Shown: positions 44,120 to 53,802 of the stretch, in pieces | Layout: each line of letters begins with the position of its first letter | Numbering within the stretch: position 1 is the first letter of the stretch | Source: Microbacterium rhizomatis | GTDB taxonomy: Bacteria; Actinomycetota; Actinomycetes; Actinomycetales; Microbacteriaceae | DNA length: 64,000 bases | Direction of reading: 5' to 3' | NCBI RefSeq assembly: GCF_008710745.1 | Contig: NZ_VYSA01000002.1 | Location: 62,001 to 126,000, forward strand | Notes under the pieces: model-generated | The model's database searches: none | Told to the model about the DNA's origin: nothing | Seen by the model: only the letters and a program-made list of their open reading frames with translations | Made by a program: the position numbers and the translations under genes

Positions 44120-44335
44120 TCAGTTCTCCTCGAACTGTCGGGCGGCCTGAGCCGCAGCATCCAGCCCCGCGTTGGTCGTACCGCCACCCGTCGGGCGTTT
44201 GAGGTAGGCCACGAGCCCGCCTTCTGGACCGGTCACCACCTGCACCAATTCCCACCCCTGCTTGCCCCAGTTGTTGAGGATCGCGGCGGTGTTGTGGATC
44301 AGCAGGGGCGTGGTGAGGTACTCCCACGTCGTCAT
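44120..44335 (-). CDS. DUF4177-type small protein
   Basis: 71 residues from ATG 44335, with GAGGAG just upstream. The DUF4177 pattern MTTWEYLTTPLL ... LNNWGKQGWELVQVV is complete. A Gly/Thr-rich tail follows. It is translationally coupled to ridA, an arrangement also seen in M. tuberculosis (Rv3678A-Rv3678c). The function is unknown. A longer reading to 44383 adds no conserved residues. Confidence 0.82.
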   Translation of the reverse strand: MTTWEYLTTPLLIHNTAAILNNWGKQGWELVQVVTGPEGGLVAYLKRPTGGGTTNAGLDAAAQAARQFEEN

Positions 44336-44454
44336 CGGTGCTCCTCGGATCGGCGGCCGGTGTGCGGGGATCTGCGCGTACATGCCCGAGGTGTGACTCT
44401 GAGAAGACGCCGCATGCAGGGCGGCCCCTCAAGACTTCGCCCAGGTAACTCCCT

Positions 44455-44460
44455 TACGAT
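44455..44460 (+). promoter_or_regulatory. Possible -10 element for leaderless ponA2 mRNA
   Basis: TACGAT ends seven bases before the ponA2 ATG, and no ribosome site precedes that ATG. A transcript starting at or next to the ATG would fit both observations. Confidence 0.45.
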
Positions 44461-44467
44461 CTAGCCT

Positions 44468-47140
44468 ATGCCTGATAAGAACCGCACGGCCAGCGGCGTG
44501 CTCGGCGGGATCGCCGGCCTCGTTGGCCTGAGCGCTGTCGCGGGTGTGCTGATCGCCGCCACCGTCACGCCTGCCATCGCTCTCTCGGGTGCCGCCGCCT
44601 CCGGTGCGATCACCATGTTCGACAACCTCCCGAGCGTGCTCGACATCGAGAAGCTCATGCTTCCGACGACGCTGTACTACACAGACCCGGCATCCGGTCA
44701 GAGCAGCGAGCTGGCGACGTTCTACGACCAGAACCGCTCCCCCGTGCAGTTCGACCAGATCAACCCGGTCATGTACGACGCGATCCTCTCCAGCGAAGAC
44801 CCGCGCTTCTATCAGCACGGAGGAATCGACCTGATCGGCACGAGCCGTGCCATCCTCCGTAACGCGCAGGGCGGCGGCGAGACTCAGGGCGGCTCGTCGA
44901 TCAGCCAGCAGTACGTCAAGAACATCCTCATCCAGCGCTGCGAGTCCAACGCGGCCACCGAGGATGAGCTCAACGCCTGCTTCACAGAAGCCACCCAGTC
45001 CAGCGGGACCGACGGCATCCAGCGCAAGCTGCAGGAGATGCGGTACGCGATCGCCCTCGAGCAGCGGTACTCGAAGAACGAGATCCTGCTGGGATATCTC
45101 AACATCGCCAACTTCGGCGGCCTCACGTACGGGATCGACGCCGCCTCGAAGTACTATTTCGGGGTCCCGGCCAAGGACTTGAACCTCGCTCAGGCGGCCA
45201 CACTCGCCGGCATTCTGCAGAACCCCAATACGTACCGCCTCGACCAGCCGGACAACGCCAGCAACGGCAAGCCGGACGGCACGGTGACGGCGGATCCCGG
45301 TCAGCTCGCCGCGCTCGACAGTCTTCTCGCGAACGGCACGATCACGCAGGAGCAGTACACGAATGCCGCGGATGGCTACACCGCCACCAAGGGTCGCCAG
45401 CTGTATGTGCTGAGCCGGATGCTCAGCGACGGCAAGATCACGCAGGCCCAGTACGAAGAGGCCGCGATCGCACCGATCACACCCAACATCACCCCGCTCG
45501 CCGGGGGCTGCGCTGAAGCGGGTGGAAGCGCCTACTTCTGCCAGTACGTCAAGAATGTGATCAAGACCGATCCTGCCTTCGGCGCCACGAAAGACGATCG
45601 CATCAAGACGCTGCAGCGCGGTGGGCTGAAGATCTACACCACACTCGATCTGCGCGTCCAGCTCCCCGCCGAGGCGGCGATGAAAGAGTGGACCCCCACG
45701 TCCGTAGACGGCATGGTCGACGCGAGTACGGGCAGGTTCGGTGCGGCCACGGTGAGCATCGAGGCATCGACGGGACGCGTGCTGTCGATCACGCAGAACA
45801 CGAAGTTCAGCGAGGACGGCAGTCTCGCGACTGATCCGAACTACTCTTCCCTCGTCTATGCGGGTGATGAGAAGTACGGCACCTCAGGCGGATTCGAAGC
45901 AGGATCGACGTTCAAGCTCTTCACACTCGTCGACTGGCTCGAGAAGGGAAACTCCGTCAACGCGACGGTCAACGGCGTCAACCGGGTGTTCAAGCGGATG
46001 ACGAACTCGTGTACGGGCGATTGGATCAACACCGACAACACCAAGGTCGCCAACTTCTCCGGGAACGGCTACGTCGGCACGCCGATGCAGTTCACTCGAG
46101 ACTCGCTCAACTCGGGATTCTTCGCCATGGCCGAGAAGCTCGACCTGTGCGACATCCAGAAGGTCGCCACAAAGATGGGGGTCACGCGCGGCGATGACTC
46201 ACCCGTCGTCATGGACAACCAGTTCTCGGTCATCGGATCGAACAACGTCGCGCCGATCGCCATGGCCGGTGCGTATGCGACTGTCGCGAACAACGGCATC
46301 TACTGTCAGCCCAAGGTGATCGACAGGGTGGTGGATTCGGACGGCAATGAGATGACCCCGCCGCAGACGACCTGCAGCCAGGTGCTCGACCCGAAGATCG
46401 CCGCTACCGCGGCGTACGCACTCCAGGGCGTCATGAACAGCGGCGGCACCGGGTCTCCGGGCAACCCGTATGACGGCACCCCGTTGATCGGCAAGACCGG
46501 CACGCACGAGGACAAGCAGACGTGGATGATCGAGTCGAGCACGAAAGTGACAACGGCTACATGGGTGGGCAACTCGGACGGCGCCGGAGACATCTTCAAC
46601 CCGTACATCAACGGAACGCAGGGGTCGCAACTGCGCTATCGGATCGCCGCCCCGATCCAGGAAGCTGTTGACTCGGCATACGGGGGAGACGCGTTCCCCG
46701 CGCCGGACTCGTCGCTGACGCGTCAGACGCTCACCAACCTCCCGAATGTCGTGGGTATGAGCGTCGACCAGGCCACCAAGACGCTGGAGGCCGCCGGCTT
46801 CTCCGTGACGCAGGGAGCTGCGGTCGACGCGACGGACGCCGCAGGTATCGTCGCCGCGCAGAGCCCCGGCCCCGGCAGCGTTGCGGCCGGAACCACGGTG
46901 ACGCTCAGCCCGAGCAATGGCCAGGGAGTGTCGGTTCCGGACGTGACCGGCCGCGAAGTGGACAAGGCGCTGAGCGACCTCCGGGCCGCCGGATTCGGCA
47001 GTGCGGCGGCGGGATCGTGCACAGCGGACCCGAACAGCGACGGGAAGAGGGTCGTCACCTCCACGAGCCCCGCTGCGAACTCGCTCACGAACCGCAACAC
47101 GTCGATCACGGTCAATTACTCGACGAAGACGTGCCCCTAG
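44468..47140 (+). CDS. ponA2: Bifunctional penicillin-binding protein with PASTA domains
   Basis: Class A PBP, 890 residues, polymerising and cross-linking peptidoglycan. It has an N-terminal membrane anchor (about 10-45), then a GT51 glycosyltransferase domain (about 65-260) with catalytic Glu110 in SSEDPRFYQHGG and GGSSISQQYVKN. The transpeptidase domain (about 390-735) has Ser480 in AGSTFK and KTG in IGKTGTHED. Two C-terminal PASTA domains start LPNVVGMSVDQATKTLEAAG and VPDVTGREVDKALSDLRAAG. The neighbouring metallophosphatase gives the same ponA2-Rv3683 pair as M. tuberculosis. Confidence 0.94.
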   Translation: MPDKNRTASGVLGGIAGLVGLSAVAGVLIAATVTPAIALSGAAASGAITMFDNLPSVLDIEKLMLPTTLYYTDPASGQSSELATFYDQNRSPVQFDQINPVMYDAILSSEDPRFYQHGGIDLIGTSRAILRNAQGGGETQGGSSISQQYVKNILIQRCESNAATEDELNACFTEATQSSGTDGIQRKLQEMRYAIALEQRYSKNEILLGYLNIANFGGLTYGIDAASKYYFGVPAKDLNLAQAATLAGILQNPNTYRLDQPDNASNGKPDGTVTADPGQLAALDSLLANGTITQEQYTNAADGYTATKGRQLYVLSRMLSDGKITQAQYEEAAIAPITPNITPLAGGCAEAGGSAYFCQYVKNVIKTDPAFGATKDDRIKTLQRGGLKIYTTLDLRVQLPAEAAMKEWTPTSVDGMVDASTGRFGAATVSIEASTGRVLSITQNTKFSEDGSLATDPNYSSLVYAGDEKYGTSGGFEAGSTFKLFTLVDWLEKGNSVNATVNGVNRVFKRMTNSCTGDWINTDNTKVANFSGNGYVGTPMQFTRDSLNSGFFAMAEKLDLCDIQKVATKMGVTRGDDSPVVMDNQFSVIGSNNVAPIAMAGAYATVANNGIYCQPKVIDRVVDSDGNEMTPPQTTCSQVLDPKIAATAAYALQGVMNSGGTGSPGNPYDGTPLIGKTGTHEDKQTWMIESSTKVTTATWVGNSDGAGDIFNPYINGTQGSQLRYRIAAPIQEAVDSAYGGDAFPAPDSSLTRQTLTNLPNVVGMSVDQATKTLEAAGFSVTQGAAVDATDAAGIVAAQSPGPGSVAAGTTVTLSPSNGQGVSVPDVTGREVDKALSDLRAAGFGSAAAGSCTADPNSDGKRVVTSTSPAANSLTNRNTSITVNYSTKTCP

Positions 47141-48060
47141 TGCCGCCACGCACGGCCCGTGCCGCCCTCACCACCCTCGGGGTGGTGGGGGCGGCCGGTG
47201 TAGGCGCCGCGGTATGGGGCATCGGGATCGAGCGCTACCTTTTCACGACCCGCCATCACACGCTGCGCGTCCTTCCGGCCGGGTCGGCTCCGCTGCGGGT
47301 GCTCCACGTGTCGGACACGCACATGGCACCGTGGCAGCATCGGAAACAGCGCTGGATCGCACAGCTCGCCGAGCTCGAGCCCGACCTGATCGTCAACACC
47401 GGCGACAACATCGGGCACGCCGACGGACTCGACGGCTTGCGCGCGGCGTTCGACCCCTTCCGCGGCATCCCCGGTGTCTTCGTGCACGGGTCCAACGACC
47501 ATTCCGCGCCGTCACCGCGCAACCCGCTGAGGTATTTCACCGGTCCGTCCCAGGCCCGGCCGAAGGAGCAGCCGCTCGATGTGGACGGCCTCAACCGCTA
47601 TCTGACCGATGAACTCGGATGGCACGACCTCAACAATTCCGCCACCTCGATGGATGCCGGCGGTGTGCGTATCGATGCGTTCGGCGTCAACGACGCGCAC
47701 CGCCACTGGGACGACCTCGAGGCGCTTCCGCCGCTCGTGGCCGCCCTCCCGGAAGCCGATCTGCGGCTGGGCGTCACGCATGCCCCGTATCGCCGGGTGT
47801 TGGACGCCTTCACCGACCTCGATGCCGACATGATCTTCGCCGGTCACACTCATGGCGGACAGGTGCGGGTGCCCGGGATCGGCGCACTCGTCGCGAACTG
47901 CGACATACCGCTCCGCCAAGCGCGTGGGCTCAGCGAATGGTCCCACGGCGGTCGCACCCTCCCGCTCAATGTCAGCGCAGGAATCGGCCACTCGATCTAC
48001 GCTCCGGTACGCTTCGCGTGCCGGCCCGAGGCGACCTTCTTCACTCTTCTCGCCCGCTGA
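47140..48060 (+). CDS. Membrane-anchored calcineurin-like metallophosphatase
   Basis: 306 residues from GTG 47140 (GTG 47131 also possible). One N-terminal hydrophobic segment (about 8-30) anchors the protein. The metallophosphoesterase motifs are in order: VSDTHMAPW, NTGDNIG, GSNDHS, GVTHAPYRR and FAGHTHGGQ, which supply the two-metal ligands. The start shares a base with the ponA2 stop (TAGTG), so the two are coupled. The likely substrate is a lipid- or envelope-linked phosphate ester, but this is not shown by sequence. Confidence 0.87.
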   Translation: MPPRTARAALTTLGVVGAAGVGAAVWGIGIERYLFTTRHHTLRVLPAGSAPLRVLHVSDTHMAPWQHRKQRWIAQLAELEPDLIVNTGDNIGHADGLDGLRAAFDPFRGIPGVFVHGSNDHSAPSPRNPLRYFTGPSQARPKEQPLDVDGLNRYLTDELGWHDLNNSATSMDAGGVRIDAFGVNDAHRHWDDLEALPPLVAALPEADLRLGVTHAPYRRVLDAFTDLDADMIFAGHTHGGQVRVPGIGALVANCDIPLRQARGLSEWSHGGRTLPLNVSAGIGHSIYAPVRFACRPEATFFTLLAR

Positions 48061-48169
48061 CAGTCCCCTCGGACCTGGGTTCCTCCCCAGCGCCGCGTTC
48101 GGCCTCCGCCATCCACAGATGACCCGGAGCGCCCGCTCGCCGCGTGCGTGACACCCGACGATCGAAGGT

Positions 48170-50635
48170 ATGAAACGAGCTGTCGCCGTGATCGTCATCG
48201 CCGTCGCCATCGCCGTAGGGGCGTTGACCTCGTACTCCCCTGTGCAGGCTGCCTCACAGGGCGCGGGGTTCGGAACATGGGCACCGGTCTCCGCCTACGG
48301 ATGGCACGGTTCGATGCTGATCAACGGCGCCTACACGTACTGCATCCGCCCGGGGCTCCCCGCCCCCACCGGGCAGAGCACGGACAACGGCGTGAGCGGG
48401 ACGGCCGCCGGCCTCAGCCCGGCACAGCTGACCGGCATCAACCTGCTCGTCTCGAAATACGGGCAGACCTCCGACCCGGTGCAGGCCGCGAGCGTGGGCT
48501 GGGCGGTGAAGGCGGTCGCCGACTGGAACGAGACCCTTCATGCATACGGGTACCCCGGCGACACTCTCCAAGGTGCCATCAACTGGACGTTCTCGGCCCT
48601 CGCACCCGAGAGCAACGCGGTCGTGCAACAACTCGCCGCGTCTTACTACGCCGAGGCGATGAGTGCTGGAACAGGGGCGCTGGGCGGCTCAGGAACACTC
48701 ATCTTCACCACGGATCCCGCCGATCCGTCCCGAGGCACGGTCACCGCCGTGACCGACATCGCCGGCGTCAGCGGGTCGGTGCAGCTGGATGGCGCCGTCT
48801 TCGTCGATTCGGGGTCCGCGAGCAGGGATGGGGTCACACCGGGAACGGCCTTCGACATCGTCACCACCGAGCACCAGGCGACCTTCCGGGTGCGAGGCAC
48901 CGGGACTTTCCGCGGGGGCTACCAAGCCGCTGTGCGGCACTACACCACAAGCGGTGGGCAGGACACGGCAGGAGCGGGAGGCTTCACGGAGTTCTCGGTC
49001 GCGCGACAGGACGCCGCCGATCGTGTCACCACATTCGCCCCTGTGATCACGACGCAGGTCGCGTCGCGCTACGTCGAGAGCGGGCCCTTCGTCGACGACG
49101 TCACATTCACCACCGCGCGCGGGATATGGCCGCGGGCGTCGGACGGACGATACGTCACGGTCGCGGCGACCGGCACGGTGTACCGCACCTCGCACGAACC
49201 GTCGACCGGGGCTGTGCCCCCCGAAGCCGAGATGGTGGCGCAGTTGGCGGTGACCACCCTGCCCGAGACGGGGGCGACGGTTCCCTACCGCGTGCAGTCG
49301 GAGACCGGCCTGGCCGGCCCGGGCTTCTATACCGCGGTCTGGCAGATCCGCGTCGAGGCGCAGTCGCCGGAGACGGTGAGTTTTCTTGAACCCGGCTACT
49401 CGTGGACCGAACCGTTCGGCGAACAGACGCAGATCATGATCATCCCGGCGATCTCGTCGCGCGCGGAGCCTGTCGTGCCTGTCGGCGCGACCATGAAGGA
49501 CGAGGTCGTCGTGGAGGGGCCGGTGCCCGCTGCGGGGCTGGATGTCACGACAGCGGTGTACCGGAGCGTGGATGGGCTCGCCCCTGCCGATTCGTGCACA
49601 CCCGAGACCCTTGTGTGGTCGAACGCCGGCGCTCCCGTACGTGTGACCTCCGCGGGCACGACCACGATCACGGCACCGGTCGTGCCTGACTTCGGAACCT
49701 ACTTCTGGCGTGAACGCGCGGTGGACTCCGAAGGGCGACTCGTGCACGAAGGTCCGTGCGGGGTCGAGGGCGAGACGACGCGGGCGCCGCTGCCGACGGT
49801 GACGACGCGCGCGGGCGCGAGCCCCGGCTTCGGCGGCGGTGTGAGCGACGTCGCAACAGTTTCGGGGCCCGTGCCCCAGACCGGGCGCACGGTGCTCACG
49901 TTCGACCTGTACCGGGTGCTCGACCCTGCAGACCCGGCGTCCGCATGCACTCCCGGGAATCTGGTCGGCGATACCCTGACCGATCCGATCGCCGTCACCG
50001 CTGCGGGCTCGTACTCGTCACCGGAGCTGCGCCCGGGGGCTGCCGGCATCTTCGCGTGGATCGAACGGCTCTGGCACACGCGGGACGGCGAGACCGAAGC
50101 ACGGCTGCTGACCGAGGGGGCGTGCGGCGCGCCCGATGAAACGGTCGTGATGCAAGCCCCGGCGGTGGTCACCACGGCGACCGCGCGCGCTGCGACGGAT
50201 GAGCCGTTCACCGACACCGCGACGATCGAGGGCCTCGCTCCCGATGCCGAGGCTCAGCTCGTCTTCTTCGCCTATCGCACACCCCTGGATGCGTCGCCGG
50301 TCTGCACGGAGGAGACTCTGCTCGCCGAAACGGCGGCGGTGGTCGTGCGCGGCGACGGGGAGTATGTCTCGCCGCACGTGCGGTCCGATCGAACCGGCAT
50401 CGTGTATTGGATCGCCGAGCTGCGATATGCCGGCGAAGGCGCCGTGATGGCGAACATCCATCGCGGCGAATGCGGCGAGGAGCACGAGTCGACGACCGTG
50501 GAAGCGCTTGCCGCGACGGGCCCGGGTGCGGGGATCCCGATCTTGCCGATGGGCGCTCTCGGGGCGGCCATCGTGACGCTGGGAGCGGCCCTGGCCGTCG
50601 CATTTCGTCGGCGCAGGCACGGCGCGCGGGGGTGA
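48170..50635 (+). CDS. Secreted LAxTG-anchored surface protein with thioester-like N-terminal domain
   Basis: 821 residues. Signal peptide to about residue 28. The N-terminal domain contains TYCIRPG (Cys58) and Gln-x-x-x-x-Trp type motifs (VQAASVGW, Gln105; LQGAINW, Gln134) like the Cys-Gln pair of thioester adhesin domains; this is tentative. A middle beta-rich region follows, then three repeats of about 105 residues, each with two cysteines (SCTPETLV, ACTPGNLV, VCTEETLL and a GxCG near each end). The C terminus has LAATG, a hydrophobic segment and RRRRHG, a class E sortase signal. It probably decorates the cell surface. Confidence 0.8.
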   Translation: MKRAVAVIVIAVAIAVGALTSYSPVQAASQGAGFGTWAPVSAYGWHGSMLINGAYTYCIRPGLPAPTGQSTDNGVSGTAAGLSPAQLTGINLLVSKYGQTSDPVQAASVGWAVKAVADWNETLHAYGYPGDTLQGAINWTFSALAPESNAVVQQLAASYYAEAMSAGTGALGGSGTLIFTTDPADPSRGTVTAVTDIAGVSGSVQLDGAVFVDSGSASRDGVTPGTAFDIVTTEHQATFRVRGTGTFRGGYQAAVRHYTTSGGQDTAGAGGFTEFSVARQDAADRVTTFAPVITTQVASRYVESGPFVDDVTFTTARGIWPRASDGRYVTVAATGTVYRTSHEPSTGAVPPEAEMVAQLAVTTLPETGATVPYRVQSETGLAGPGFYTAVWQIRVEAQSPETVSFLEPGYSWTEPFGEQTQIMIIPAISSRAEPVVPVGATMKDEVVVEGPVPAAGLDVTTAVYRSVDGLAPADSCTPETLVWSNAGAPVRVTSAGTTTITAPVVPDFGTYFWRERAVDSEGRLVHEGPCGVEGETTRAPLPTVTTRAGASPGFGGGVSDVATVSGPVPQTGRTVLTFDLYRVLDPADPASACTPGNLVGDTLTDPIAVTAAGSYSSPELRPGAAGIFAWIERLWHTRDGETEARLLTEGACGAPDETVVMQAPAVVTTATARAATDEPFTDTATIEGLAPDAEAQLVFFAYRTPLDASPVCTEETLLAETAAVVVRGDGEYVSPHVRSDRTGIVYWIAELRYAGEGAVMANIHRGECGEEHESTTVEALAATGPGAGIPILPMGALGAAIVTLGAALAVAFRRRRHGARG

Positions 50636-50732
50636 CAGCGATGGCCAGGGAGGTGGTGAGCTCGGTGGTGATCGCCCTTCCCCCGCCGGTTCTGTGCAGT
50701 CACGACCATCGGGTAGACTCGGGGGGTTGCCA

Positions 50733-50806
50733 CGGGGTGTGGCGCAGTTTGGTAGCGCGCGTCGTTCGGGACGACGAGGCCGCAGGTTCAAATCCTGTCA
50801 CCCCGA
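50733..50806 (+). tRNA. tRNA-Pro (anticodon CGG)
   Basis: 74 bases without encoded CCA. Acceptor CGGGGTG pairs with CACCCCG, anticodon stem CGTCG/CGACG with anticodon CGG at 50767-50769, T arm AGGTTCAAATCCT. TAGACT at 50714-50719 may be its -10. Confidence 0.96.
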
Positions 50807-50889
50807 CCGCAGAGAGGCTCCATCACGAATCCGGAAGGATCGGATGGGGCCTTTCGCGTAGGACCCCCTCCCCCGGCCCCAGGAGCACC

Positions 50890-51669
50890 GTGCACGCCAG
50901 CATCCCTGCCCAGACCCGCCTCGTCGCATTCGATCTCGACGACACGCTCGCCCCGTCCAAGTCGGCGATCGACCCGCGCATCGGCGCCCTGCTCATCGCA
51001 CTCGCGGAACGGGTGCAGGTCGCGATCATCTCCGGTGGCCAGATCGCTCAGTTCCGGGCGCAGGTGATCGACAATCTTCCGGAGGCGGCGCCCGAAACGC
51101 TCTCGCGAATGCACCTGATGCCCACCTGCGGAACCCAGTACTACCGCTACGACGGCACAGAGTTCTCCGTCGTCTATGCGCATGGCCTCACCGACGATGA
51201 GAAGCAGCGCGCGCTGTCCGCCGTCGAAGAAGAAGCCCGCCGGCTCGGCCTCTGGGAATCGGAGCCGTGGGGAGACATCCTCGAAGACCGCCACTCGCAG
51301 ATCACCTTCTCCGCCCTCGGTCAGCGCGCACCGCTCGAGGCCAAGATCGCCTGGGATCCGACGGGTGCCCGCAAGAACGCGCTGCGCGAAGCGGTCGCGG
51401 CGCGCATTCCCGACCTCGAGGTCCGTTCGGGTGGCTCCACATCGGTCGACATCACCCACGCCGGGATCGACAAGGCCTACGGCATGACGAAGCTCGCGGA
51501 AGTCACCGGCATCGCGCTCGACGACATGCTCTTCGTCGGCGACCGCCTCGACCCCGACGGCAATGACTATCCCGTGCTTGCGATGGGCGTCCGCTGCCAC
51601 TCCGTCGACGGCTGGGAAGAGACCGCCGAGTACCTCGACGCACTCCTCCCCTCGCTGCCCCCCCGTTGA
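50890..51669 (+). CDS. HAD-superfamily hydrolase (phosphomannomutase/SPP-like, type IIB)
   Basis: 259 residues. HAD motif I is AFDLDDTLAPSK (nucleophile and general acid Asp), motif II AIISGG, and motif IV FVGDRLDPDGND. The cap of the Cof/sucrose-phosphatase type lies between. It dephosphorylates a sugar phosphate or a related metabolite; the exact substrate is unknown. The start is GTG 50890 with AGGAG four bases upstream; longer readings pass through tRNA-Pro and are impossible. Confidence 0.83.
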   Translation: MHASIPAQTRLVAFDLDDTLAPSKSAIDPRIGALLIALAERVQVAIISGGQIAQFRAQVIDNLPEAAPETLSRMHLMPTCGTQYYRYDGTEFSVVYAHGLTDDEKQRALSAVEEEARRLGLWESEPWGDILEDRHSQITFSALGQRAPLEAKIAWDPTGARKNALREAVAARIPDLEVRSGGSTSVDITHAGIDKAYGMTKLAEVTGIALDDMLFVGDRLDPDGNDYPVLAMGVRCHSVDGWEETAEYLDALLPSLPPR

Positions 51670-51682
51670 CGAAAGCCGACGT

Positions 51683-52939
51683 TCACGCGCCGGTGTAAGC
51701 CCGCGCGCCTCCGACGGGGACCAATCGCGCGAGCTGGGTGACGTGCGTGGGCTCGAGCTCGTCGAGCGACGCGACACCCAGAAGGCGCATCGTCCGCTCG
51801 ATCTCGGCTCGGAGGATCGCGATCATCCGGTCGACCCCCTCGCGGCCCCCGGCCATCAGCCCGTACAGGTACGCGCGCCCCACGAGAGTGAACTTGGCGC
51901 CCAGCGCCACCGCCGCCACGATGTCGGCCCCGTTCATGATGCCGGTATCGATCATGACGGTCGCATCGGCACCGACCTCGCGCACGACGTGCGGCAAGAG
52001 GTGGAACGGGATCGGCGCACGGTCGAGCTGGCGACCGCCGTGATTGGAGAGGATGACCCCGTCGACGCCGAGATCGACGAGTCGCTTCGAGTCCTCGACG
52101 TTCTGCACACCCTTGATCACGATCTTGCCGGGCCACAGCGCGCGGATCACCTCGAGATCGTCATAGCTGATCGTCGGATCCATCGCGGCATCCAGCAGCT
52201 CCCCCACCGTTCCGCCCGTCGTCGACAGCGAGGCGAACTCGAGCTTCGGCGTCGTGAGGAAGTCGTACCACCACCACGGCCGCGGGATCGCGTTGATGAT
52301 CGTGCCCAGGGTGAGCTGGGGCGGAATCGAGAAGCCGTTCCGCTTGTCTCGCAGCCGAGCGCCGGCGACGGGGGTGTCGACCGTGAACATGAGCGTGTCG
52401 AAACCCGCATCCGCCGCACGACGGGCGAGCCCGTACGAGATGTCACGGTCCTTCATCACATACAGCTGGAACCAGTTGCGTCCGTCCGGATTGGCACGCT
52501 TGACCTCTTCGATCGACGTCGTACCGAGGGTCGACAGCGTGAACGGGATGCCGGCTGCTCCGGCCGCGGACGCACCGGCGACCTCACCCTCCGTCTGCAT
52601 GAGTCGCGTGAATCCGGTCGGGGCGATGCCGAACGGGAGCGCGCTCGGGCCCCCGAGGATCTGCACCGACGTGTCGACATCGGGTGCGGGCCGCAGGATG
52701 CCTGGGTGAAACTCGATGTCTTCGAACGCCTGCCGCGCTCGAGCGAGTGACAATTCACCCTCCGCGGCGCCGTCGGTGTAGTCGAACGCGGCTTTCGGAG
52801 TCCGCCGCTTGGCGATCGCCCGCAGGTCTGCAACGGTCAGGGCGGCGTCGAGACGCCGCTTGCGACCGTCGAGCTCGGGCTTCTTGAACTTCATCAGCTC
52901 GAGCAGTTCGGCGGGGTTGGGCAGCTGGCGCTGGACCAT
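51683..52939 (-). CDS. lldD: FMN-dependent L-lactate dehydrogenase (quinone)
   Basis: Alpha-hydroxy-acid dehydrogenase of 418 residues that oxidises L-lactate to pyruvate and reduces quinone at the membrane. TIM-barrel FMN motifs: [34 protein letters not shown] (Lys) and SNHGGRQLD, which carries the catalytic His. The N terminus is about 30 residues longer than in short LldD proteins. It lies 34 bases downstream of the FadR-type regulator gene on the same strand. ATG 52939 has AGGAA upstream. Confidence 0.9.
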   Translation of the reverse strand: MVQRQLPNPAELLELMKFKKPELDGRKRRLDAALTVADLRAIAKRRTPKAAFDYTDGAAEGELSLARARQAFEDIEFHPGILRPAPDVDTSVQILGGPSALPFGIAPTGFTRLMQTEGEVAGASAAGAAGIPFTLSTLGTTSIEEVKRANPDGRNWFQLYVMKDRDISYGLARRAADAGFDTLMFTVDTPVAGARLRDKRNGFSIPPQLTLGTIINAIPRPWWWYDFLTTPKLEFASLSTTGGTVGELLDAAMDPTISYDDLEVIRALWPGKIVIKGVQNVEDSKRLVDLGVDGVILSNHGGRQLDRAPIPFHLLPHVVREVGADATVMIDTGIMNGADIVAAVALGAKFTLVGRAYLYGLMAGGREGVDRMIAILRAEIERTMRLLGVASLDELEPTHVTQLARLVPVGGARAYTGA

Positions 52940-52973
52940 CGGTGTTCCTCTTCTCAACAGGCGAATCGTGTTC

Positions 52974-53708
52974 TCAGGCCGGCAGCTCGCGGGCGAGGCC
53001 GGCCGCTGCGTAGTAGTCGATGATGTGATCGCGAACGAGGTCTCGCGCTGCCTCGGGTCGCCCGTCGTCGACGGCGGCGACGATCGCGCGGTGCTCCCGC
53101 CGCAGGCGCCGAGCGGTGGCATCCCAGTCATCGATGCGCTCGGCGCCGGCCTGCACATACGATTCGATCGCGGTACCGAGGCCCGCCATCATCGACGCGA
53201 TGACGACATTCCCGGATGCCTCGGCCAGCGCCCTGTGCAACTGGGCATCCAGCGCCAGGAACTCCGCCGAGGTGAGTGTGGCGTCGTCCATCGCGTCCAG
53301 GACCCGGTGCGCCGCGGCAGTGGAGCGGGCGGGGTCGGCGGCGAGCGTCTCGATCGCGGCGGACTCGAGCACGAGTCGGGTGCGCACCACGTCATCGAGG
53401 GGGAACCCGTGCGCGGCGACCTGCAGGCGCAGAAGCGCAGACATGCCGCCGGTCGGCGTCGCGATGATGATCGCGCCGGAGGTGGGCCCGGAACCCGTTC
53501 CGGTGCGGATCAGTCCCATGACCTCGAGGACCCGCAGAGCCTCGCGGACGCTGGAGCGGCCGACCCCCAGCTGGAGCGACAGATCACGCTCGGAAGCCAG
53601 GCGATCCCCGGGCGCGAGGCGGCCCTCGAGCAGGTCGCTCTCGATCTTCTCGAGCACGACCCTCCACGCCCGAGCCGGGGGGACAGCGACGTCGACGTCG
53701 GTGGTCAC
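52974..53708 (-). CDS. lldR: LldR-type GntR/FadR-family repressor
   Basis: 244 residues. The N-terminal winged HTH (about 12-80) has [31 protein letters not shown]; the C-terminal FCD ligand-binding domain (about 95-240) carries metal-binding residues in [13 protein letters not shown] and REHRAIVAA. Its place directly upstream of lldD suggests that it senses lactate. The start is GTG 53708 with GAGGAGGA upstream. Two palindromes matching the known LldR site type lie 37-70 bases before the start, so the operon is probably autoregulated. Confidence 0.88.
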   Translation of the reverse strand: MTTDVDVAVPPARAWRVVLEKIESDLLEGRLAPGDRLASERDLSLQLGVGRSSVREALRVLEVMGLIRTGTGSGPTSGAIIIATPTGGMSALLRLQVAAHGFPLDDVVRTRLVLESAAIETLAADPARSTAAAHRVLDAMDDATLTSAEFLALDAQLHRALAEASGNVVIASMMAGLGTAIESYVQAGAERIDDWDATARRLRREHRAIVAAVDDGRPEAARDLVRDHIIDYYAAAGLARELPA

Positions 53709-53744
53709 GGCATCCTCCTCGAAGCTCGGCGCGCTCGCCGCGTG

Positions 53745-53778
53745 TGGTCTGACCACGGTAGTACATGTGGTCTGACCA
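53745..53778. promoter_or_regulatory. Twin LldR operators
   Basis: Two identical palindromes TGGTCTGACCA at 53745-53755 and 53768-53778, 23 bases apart (about two helical turns). They fit the TNGTNNNACNA pattern of FadR/LldR-type regulators and lie between lldR and the divergent DUF1295 gene. Confidence 0.85.
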
Positions 53779-53802
53779 TGCAACGCCCCTAGGCTGACGG
53801 GC

